From Aedes albopictus (Eukaryota > Arthropoda > Insecta > Diptera > Culicidae), in contig NC_085138.1 of the NCBI RefSeq assembly GCF_035046485.1, positions 277,245,694 to 277,309,693 of the forward strand: DNA of 64,000 bases. The letters are read 5' to 3'. The notes below the pieces were generated by a model, which was not told where the DNA came from, ran no database searches, and saw nothing but the letters and a program-made list of their open reading frames with translations. Every line of letters starts with the position of its first letter. The first letter of the stretch is position 1. Below, piece by piece: positions 58,501 through 64,000 of this stretch. The position numbers were made by a program, and so were the translations under genes.

Positions 58501-60113
58501 AAGAATCCTCGAATAAGCTCAGCAAACTCAAATATTCATTAAAATTCCCAATTAGTCACAAAATATCGAGGAATACTCTAAAACTCTTCAAGAATCCTCG
58601 AAAAAACTCAGCAAACTCAAATATTCATTAGAATTCCCAAATAATCACAAAATATCGACGAATACTCTAAAACTCTTCAGGAATCCTCGAATAACCTCAG
58701 CAAACTCAAATATTCATAAGAATTCCCAAATAATCATAAAATATCGAGGAAGACTCTAACTCTCTTCAAAAATCCTCGAATAATCTCAGCAAACTCAAAT
58801 ATTCATTAAAATTCCCAATTAATCACAAAATATCGAGGAATACTCTAAAACTCTTCAAGAATCCTCGAAAAAACTCAGCAAACTCAAATATTCATTAGAA
58901 TTCCCAAATTATCACAAAATATCGAGGAAAACTCTAAAACTCTTCAGGAATCCTCGAATAAGCTCAGCAAACTCAAATATTCATTAGAATTCCCAAATAA
59001 TTACAAAATATCGTGAATACTCTGAAACTCTTCAAGAATCCTCGAATGAGCTCGGCAAACTCAAATATTCATTAGAATTCCCAAATAACCACAAAATATC
59101 GAGGAATACTCTAAAACTCTTCAAGAATCCTCGAATAAGCTCAGCAATCTCAAATATTCATTAGAATTCCCAAATAATCACAAAATATCGAGGAATACTC
59201 TAAAACTCTTCAAAAATCCTCGAATACGCTCAGCAAACTCAAATATTCATTAAAATTCCCAATTAATCATAAAATATCGAGGAATACTCTAAAACTCTTC
59301 AAGAATCCTCGAATAAACTCAGCAAACTCAAATATTCATTAAAATTCCCAAATAATCATAAAATATCGAGGAAGATTCTAAAACTCTTCAAAAATCCTCG
59401 AATAAGCTCAGCAAACTCAAATATTCATTAGAATTCCCAAATAATCACATAATATCGAGGAATACTCTAAAACTCTTCAAGAAGCCGCGAGCAAGCTTAG
59501 TGAACTCAAACATTCATCTGAATTTCTCAGTTATCGTAAAATCGAGGAAAACTCCTTACATTCTTCAAGAATCCTTGAATAAGCTCAGCAAACTCATATA
59601 TTCATATATATTCCTAAATAATAACAAAATATCGAGGAATACTCTAAAACTCTTCAAGAATCTTCGAATAAGCTCGGCAAACTCAACCATTCATTAGAAT
59701 TCCCAAATAATAACAACAAATCGAGGAATACTCTAAAACTCTTCAAGAATCCTCGAATAAGCTCAGCAAACTCAAATATTCATTAAAATTCCCAAATAAT
59801 CATAAAATATCGAAGAAGACTCTAAAACTCTTCAAAAATCCTCGAACAAGCTCAGCAAACTCAAATATTCGTTAAAATTCCCAAATTATCATAAAATATC
59901 GAGGAATACTCTAAAACTCTTCAAGAATCCTCGAATAAGCTCGGCAAACTCAACTATTCATTAGAATTCCCAAATAATAACAACAAATTGAGGAATACTC
60001 TAAAACTCTTCAAGAATCCTCGAATAAGCTCAGCAAACTCAGATATCGAAAAATCGAGGAATACTCTCAAATTTTTCAAGAATCCTCGAGCAAGCTCTGT
60101 GAACTCAAATATT
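52575..60113. repeat. Satellite B, 89-bp monomers, about 85 copies
   Basis: Monomer: AACTCAAATATTCATTAGAA, TTCCCAAATAATCACAAAAT, ATCGAGGAATACTCTAAAAC, TCTTCAAGAATCCTCGAATA, AGCTCAGCA. Each carries an inverted pair TCGAGGA/TCCTCGA about 20 nt apart. The left part (52660-54480) is mainly a two-monomer alternation (178 bp, GCGCGAATAAGCTCGG with TCCTCGAATAAGCTCAG). The right part (56280-59120) shows a three-monomer pattern (about 267 bp) and a larger copy at 1,422 bp spacing (57271 and 58693). Divergent monomers with AAGCCGCGAGCAAGCTTAGT recur at about 54861, 55037, 55661 and 59480. Confidence 0.95.
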
Positions 60114-61171
60114 ATCCAAATTGATTGACGCATGACAAAATTCGGTTAACATTTGGAAGTGGCCACATACCATGGGGCATAAATTTAGGGTATTGCTCAG
60201 TGTATCTGAACAGGAAAGTCATAAGTGAATTGACTTCTAACGAACTTGATATATTATTTAGTATTAGTAAGTTGTGCATTTGGTATATATTCGAGCAGTC
60301 AAAGCGTGTTCCACTAAACGCACCGTGGGAGCAAACGCAGAGCAACATACAGAGGATCATCATTGTGAGCAACATAGGGTTGCCATCTTTTGTTAAACGA
60401 AGTACGAGATTGGAATAAAACTTTTTTCGGTCGAGCCAGGATCTTTTCTCATTGGATGATATATTCTGGACTTCCTTGGTTATAGAGTGAATTCCTCACA
60501 AACGAAAAATGATCGATTGGCATAGTAAGCTCTCAACCAATAACCGAGGAAGTTCTCATAGAAAACTAAAGCAGGCTCAGTTTCATTTTGGTCGTTACTT
60601 TAGAAAGATGAAAAATATTTTATAGAGAAATAAATAACTTTAGAATATGTAAATATTATTGTTAGAAATGCAACTATGCGTGTTATGCGCATGACCAATC
60701 CTGGTAACCCTGAACCCCACCACAATTCCATGTGCTCTTGTTTGTCTGTTACGAGCGGAGAAAATGAGAAAATAATTTCTCTCATATGAGAGAAGTTTCA
60801 TCACAATTTTTAGATTTTTACTGAAATGAAATGTAGACTACTAAAAATGTACCATAGTTAGCGTACTTTTTTTTGGACTAAAATGATCATAAGAAATATC
60901 CTCAGAGATTGTCGGGACGATTTTGCGATCAAATGCCTCTAACTACTTCAAATATTAGAAACAAGTGTCAAGGTGGCGAAAACAGCTTTTGACAACAGTT
61001 TACTCTTTTCTAATAAATTCAAATTTGGCTAAGTCTAAGATCATGAAATTTTCACTGAATATTCTAAAATATATTTTGAAGAGATTGTCTTGTGGAAATT
61101 GTAATATTTGGCTTCATATTCGAGATATTACGATTGAAGTTCCCAAAATCGAATAATCCTCTCTCTCTCAC
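60114..61171. other. Right arm of the TTAA element
   Basis: No gene recognised; the frames at 60112-60375 and 60125-60418 are short and without motifs. A diverged Feilai-type SINE, plus orientation, lies at about 60433-60595. Confidence 0.5.
60433..60595 (+). mobile_element. Feilai-like SINE, diverged 3' part
   Basis: Words CCAGGATCTTTTC, GACTTCCTTGG and AGAGTGAATTC align in order with 2110-2290 of copy 1, with heavy divergence and no tRNA head. An old fragment inside the TTAA element. Confidence 0.55.
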
Positions 61172-61191
61172 GAGGAGCGTGACCTCAGACC

Positions 61192-61195
61192 TTAA
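61192..61195. repeat. TTAA target duplication, right
   Basis: TTAA directly after the element end, continuing into the R1-like ORF (TCCAACTATC on plus). Confidence 0.85.
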
Positions 61196-62535
61196 TCCAA
61201 CTATCTACCCTCGGTATCAACCTATAGGTCCACCTTCCTTTGGTGGAACTGTCCCACGCGCGCTGCCATTTGACCATAGAGGTCATCCTGACAGTCCTGC
61301 GTATGCCTCTTGTGCCGCGCATTTCGAAGCACTCCATGTCCTCACTGATAAGAATGCTGATAGGCACCATACCAGTAAGGGGCTGTCCATAAACCACGTG
61401 GTCATGAGGGGGGGGGGGGTTCGGCCAATGACCATTTTGTATGGACATATAAAAAAATTGTATGGACTAATGACCACGCGGGGGGGTTGAAAAGTCCCAA
61501 AAAATGACCACGTGGTTTATGGACAGCCCCTAATGACGCAGAGAGCGTCGTGTGACACGGTACGGTATGCGCTCGCAACCCTCAGGCACATAAGCCTGTA
61601 AGTACTTTCCAGCTTCCGTCGGTAGCATTTAGTACTAAGCGCGGTGACCCACTCCGGGCCGCCATACCTAAGTATGGATGTAGCAACACTAGCCAGAAGC
61701 TTGCGCTTACTGGCGTACACCGCAGAGCTATTGGACATCCATCCGGGACAGTGCCGCAATAGCTGTGGAGGCTCTTTTACAGGCATAATCGACGTGGCTA
61801 CCGAAGGTAAGCTTATCGTCGATCATCACGCCCAAGTGTTTGACGGAGCGCTTTGACAGGATAGTACAGTCTCCTACACTGATCTCCGTCTGCTGCTCCG
61901 ACTTCAGGTTGTTAACAACCGTCACCTCTGTCTTGTGGTGAGCCAGCTCCAGTTTCCTGGACCGCATCCACGCCTCCACTACCTTGATCGAGTGGTTGGT
62001 AGTCAACTTTACCTCCTCGATCGTTTCACCGTAGACTTCGAGCGTAATGTCGTCGGCAAATCCGACAATCACCTTTCCCACTGGATACTCTAACCTCAAC
62101 ACCTCGTCGTACATGACATTCCATAACACCGGACCCAGGATGGAACCTTGCGGGACTCCTGAGGTTATGTGAAAGCACTTCCGACCCACCTCCGTTTCGT
62201 AGACTAGTACACGATTCTGAAAGTAACTTCCGAGAATCTTGTACAGGTACTCCGGTATCCCCAGACGCAAGAGCGCATCGGCAATAGCAGACCAGCTGGC
62301 GCTATTAAACGCATTCCTTACATCCAGAGTCACTACCGCGCAAAAGCGAATTCCGCTCCTCTTAGGCTCGAGTGCTTTCTCGGCGGTTTTTGTAACCGAC
62401 AAGATAGCGTCTACGGTGGACCTCCCCTTCCGGAAGCCGTACTGGTTACTCGAAAGACCATTTTCGCCCTCGGTGAACCGCAACATTCTATTGAGGATGA
62501 TCTTTTCGAGCACCTTCCCCGCCGTGTCAATCAAG
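61196..62535 (-). pseudogene. R1-like reverse transcriptase (copy 2), frameshifted
   Basis: From 62535 down it encodes CLIDTAGKVLEK, GFRKGRSTVDAI, VTLDVRNAFNSASW, SGVPQGSILGP and GFADDITLE with the F-A-D-D box. Unlike copy 1 there is no premature TGA at the ISVGD position. A 1-bp insertion near 61740 (SRMDVQ stop) shifts the frame, and a MITE splits it at 61379-61530. The part 61378-61196 reads the final MECFEMRGTRGIRRT block and stops at the TTAA element. The N-terminal fingers and the endonuclease are lost by 5' truncation. Confidence 0.9.
61379..61530. mobile_element. 152-bp MITE with TAA duplication
   Basis: Perfect inverted ends GGGGCTGTCCATAAACCACG, flanked by TAA (61376-61378 and 61531-61533). 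The empty site ACCAGTAATGACGCAG is present in copy 1 at about 1809-1824 (complement). A 3-bp TAA target suits the PIF/Harbinger type. It holds G runs and no coding frame. Confidence 0.9.
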
Positions 62536-62550
62536 CATTGAGAGTGTGTA

Positions 62551-62573
62551 NNNNNNNNNNNNNNNNNNNNNNN
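62551..62573. other. Assembly gap (23 N)
   Basis: Unknown bases directly after the right-hand target duplication of the LINE. The open frame that seems to cross it (62603-61728, minus) is interrupted by the gap and its first residues are not LINE sequence. Confidence 0.99.
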
Positions 62574-62609
62574 CAAATGCAATAAGTATAAATTGTAATC
62601 CAAGATAAA

Positions 62610-62770
62610 ATCTGGTGCCCATGACGTACTGGTTACACGTTCATTTCATAAGTGGATGGTCATGGGTTCGATCCCAGCCCCGACACTTGCAATTTTTTCG
62701 TCATTTGCTCTTCCCCTCGAGAGCGGCTCACACCCGACCCAAGTAACAATTCCATTGTTGATTGGTTTTG
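62610..62770 (+). mobile_element. tRNA-derived SINE, third family
   Basis: A tRNA-like head (GTACTGGTTACACG near the A-box position) is followed by a B box GGTTCGATCCC at 62666-62676 and a short unrelated tail. The head differs from the other two SINE families here. 3' end approximate. Confidence 0.55.
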
Positions 62771-63751
62771 TTTGATTTTTATTAGGGTTTTATACCAGCA
62801 ATAACTAAAACTCAGTTGTATGACTACTTTTATGAAAACCATTGATGAAATGTTTTATAGTATTCTTGAAGATATCCATAAAGCCAGAAATTAAGAGGAA
62901 ACAAAACTCACCAAATTGTAATCCTGCTGTCATTTATTAGTACCACAATAAAACTGTTCAACCTCTCAACAGATGGTGGTCCGTTCGATTAGTAACGACA
63001 TCTGTTGGTGAAGCAGAAACTATGACTCTGCTAGGTTTATTGCGGTCATCATAAAAGTCAACTTGCATTCGTTTTCTTTTTGCTAATTATGATCGTCGAA
63101 AAATTGATCTGATACCTGATAAACCCCCCCCCCCTCCCTCCTCCGTAGACTTTTGCTCATACAAAAATTAGAAAATTTGTATGGAGCGTAGACTTTGTCC
63201 TGAACACCACCTCCCCAACATCTCATCAGAGTCTACGTAGTTTATGGACATGCCCTTGATAGTTTATAGTCATTTTCATAGCATGCTCACATAAATAAAT
63301 TCTCAAAGCTGAGTTTTCTTGGAATTCGAAATAGTTTTACTAAATTATCAAATTGATTTATTCCATTTCAATATGAAATTATCCACCATTTTCGAAGCGC
63401 ATTAATTTTATGTTTCTACAACCCAAATATTCACGGTAAAATTGAAATGATATTTTTATACTTACGAATGATATCTACTCCTGAATTTTAAGTGCCATTG
63501 AAGAAGCTGCTCTGCATCTTCAGCTGTCATAGTTTTTGTTGAAAAAAAAACAACAACAATCATCATAACCTTATTTTGAGTATGGAAAATTTTTCAAATA
63601 GGTTTTAAAACAGTTTTATTGCTACTCTTAATACGGTTTGCAAAACCTCTCCGTGAGTGGTCCATTTGGTCGGATGGTGCTCTTAACCCGGGAGCGGTGG
63701 CGTCGTGTACTGAGTACACGCACCATGAAAAATGCACGCTTGTGGCACACA
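62771..63751. other. Non-coding stretch with a MITE scrap
   Basis: No gene recognised. At about 63118-63255 a C-rich run and GTCTACGTAGTTTATGGACA resemble one end of the MITE family at 61379-61530, without its partner end. Confidence 0.4.
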
Positions 63752-64000
63752 AGCTGTTCGGGCTCGTTTGGAAGTTGACCATCAATGTTAACTTTTTTCC
63801 CGATCAGCCTGGATAGCTGTGTAGTGTCGGTAGCGGTTGTCTCAATTGGCTGAGAATAACGGATCGCCTGATCCAGTGGTAAGAGTCCACTAAACAGGTG
63901 ACCCCTTCTTCAAGGTGTTATGCGGCTTTATGCTTACCGTGCCAAGGAATGAATGGTTAGGAGGTTCTAATAAAAAGCTAACCACAAACGGAGCCTGTGG
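63752..64000 (+). repeat. Dispersed repeat family D, copy 2
   Basis: From CTGTTCGGGCTCGTTTGGAA to the window end it matches 31566-31830 with indels. It runs off the right edge. Confidence 0.7.

Larger units (their letters stand above)
43464..61191. mobile_element. 17.7-kb TTAA-flanked element carrying inverted satellite arrays
   Basis: Left end GGTCTGAGGTCAAGCTCGTC (43464-43483) and complement of the right end GGTCTGAGGTCACGCTCCTC (61172-61191) match at 18 of 20 positions. The element is flanked by TTAA on both sides and splits an R1-like ORF exactly at a TTAA that is single in copy 1. These are the marks of a TTAA-specific DNA transposon (piggyBac-type target). Contents: 1.1 kb of non-coding left arm, the 88-bp satellite (44627-52571), the 89-bp satellite (52575-60113) in opposite orientation, and 1.1 kb of right arm. 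No transposase frame is seen, so it would be non-autonomous. How it grew to this size is unknown; expansion of satellite after insertion is one option. Confidence 0.82.
42408..62535 (-). mobile_element. R1-like LINE insertion (copy 2), 5'-truncated, hugely interrupted
   Basis: On the minus strand the element starts inside the reverse transcriptase (62535), continues to 61196, is interrupted by the TTAA element 43464-61191, and resumes at 43459 down to a poly(A)-like tail at 42408-42420. A 14-bp target duplication CATTGAGAGTGTGT flanks it (42394-42407 and 62536-62549). The trinucleotide CAT at the 5' junction is shared with the element, a microhomology typical of 5'-truncated LINEs. The LINE proper is about 2.4 kb. 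Confidence 0.85.

Noticed and set aside
52575..60113. CRISPR-like array
   Set aside because: Monomers are contiguous with no unique spacers; eukaryotic satellite DNA with no cas genes.
62610..62690. tRNA gene
   Set aside because: B box is good but the stems do not pair well and SINE-type sequence follows.

Overview
The window looks like a repeat-dense piece of a culicine (Aedes-type) mosquito genome. The main reasons are three or more copies of a tRNA-derived SINE that matches the Feilai type known from Aedes aegypti, R1-like and RTE/JAM1-like LINE remains, many foldback MITEs, and degenerate GGAATTCC-type 24-bp repeats. No intact host protein-coding gene can be supported. Almost every open frame is either a broken retrotransposon or a by-product of tandem repeats whose period is a multiple of three.

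Layout. 1-4180: an R1-like LINE on the minus strand is split by a second R1-like copy on the plus strand (472-3094), which itself carries a nonsense codon and a SINE. 4181-11627: a possible RTE 5' scrap, non-coding DNA and a decayed RTE-like LINE (7084-8990). 11628-17278: nested foldback elements, including a 1.8-kb palindrome built from a roughly 473-bp unit. 17520-33500: degenerate GGAATTCC repeats broken by SINE, hAT-like, TA-target and TTAA-target elements, plus a homogeneous 24-bp satellite at 25800-26965. 33500-36150: an RTE 3' scrap and MITEs.

36200-40300 is different. It has several TATA/initiator promoters and four copies of the histone-mRNA type 3' stem-loop (GGTCCTTTTCAGGACC class) with a conserved AAGAGTT downstream, but no recognisable histone coding sequence. 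It reads as a tandem family of short histone-like transcription units, or histone-gene relics.

42394-62549 is one 5'-truncated R1-like LINE insertion with a 14-bp target-site duplication, blown open by a 17.7-kb TTAA-flanked element (43464-61191) with about 20-bp terminal inverted repeats. Inside it are about 15.5 kb of satellite DNA: an 88-bp family (44627-52571) and an 89-bp family (52575-60113). These are diverged relatives in opposite orientation, so the element's core is a giant imperfect inverted repeat. The 88-bp array contains a 1,759-bp higher-order repeat present three times. The empty target site of this insertion is visible in the R1-like copy at 2000-2003. This TTAA element with its inverted satellite core is the strongest candidate for something undescribed; the histone stem-loop family is second.

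Limits: all matching was done by eye. Family names are from memory of protein motifs and termini. Element ends not supported by a target duplication are approximate. A run of 23 N lies at 62551-62573.
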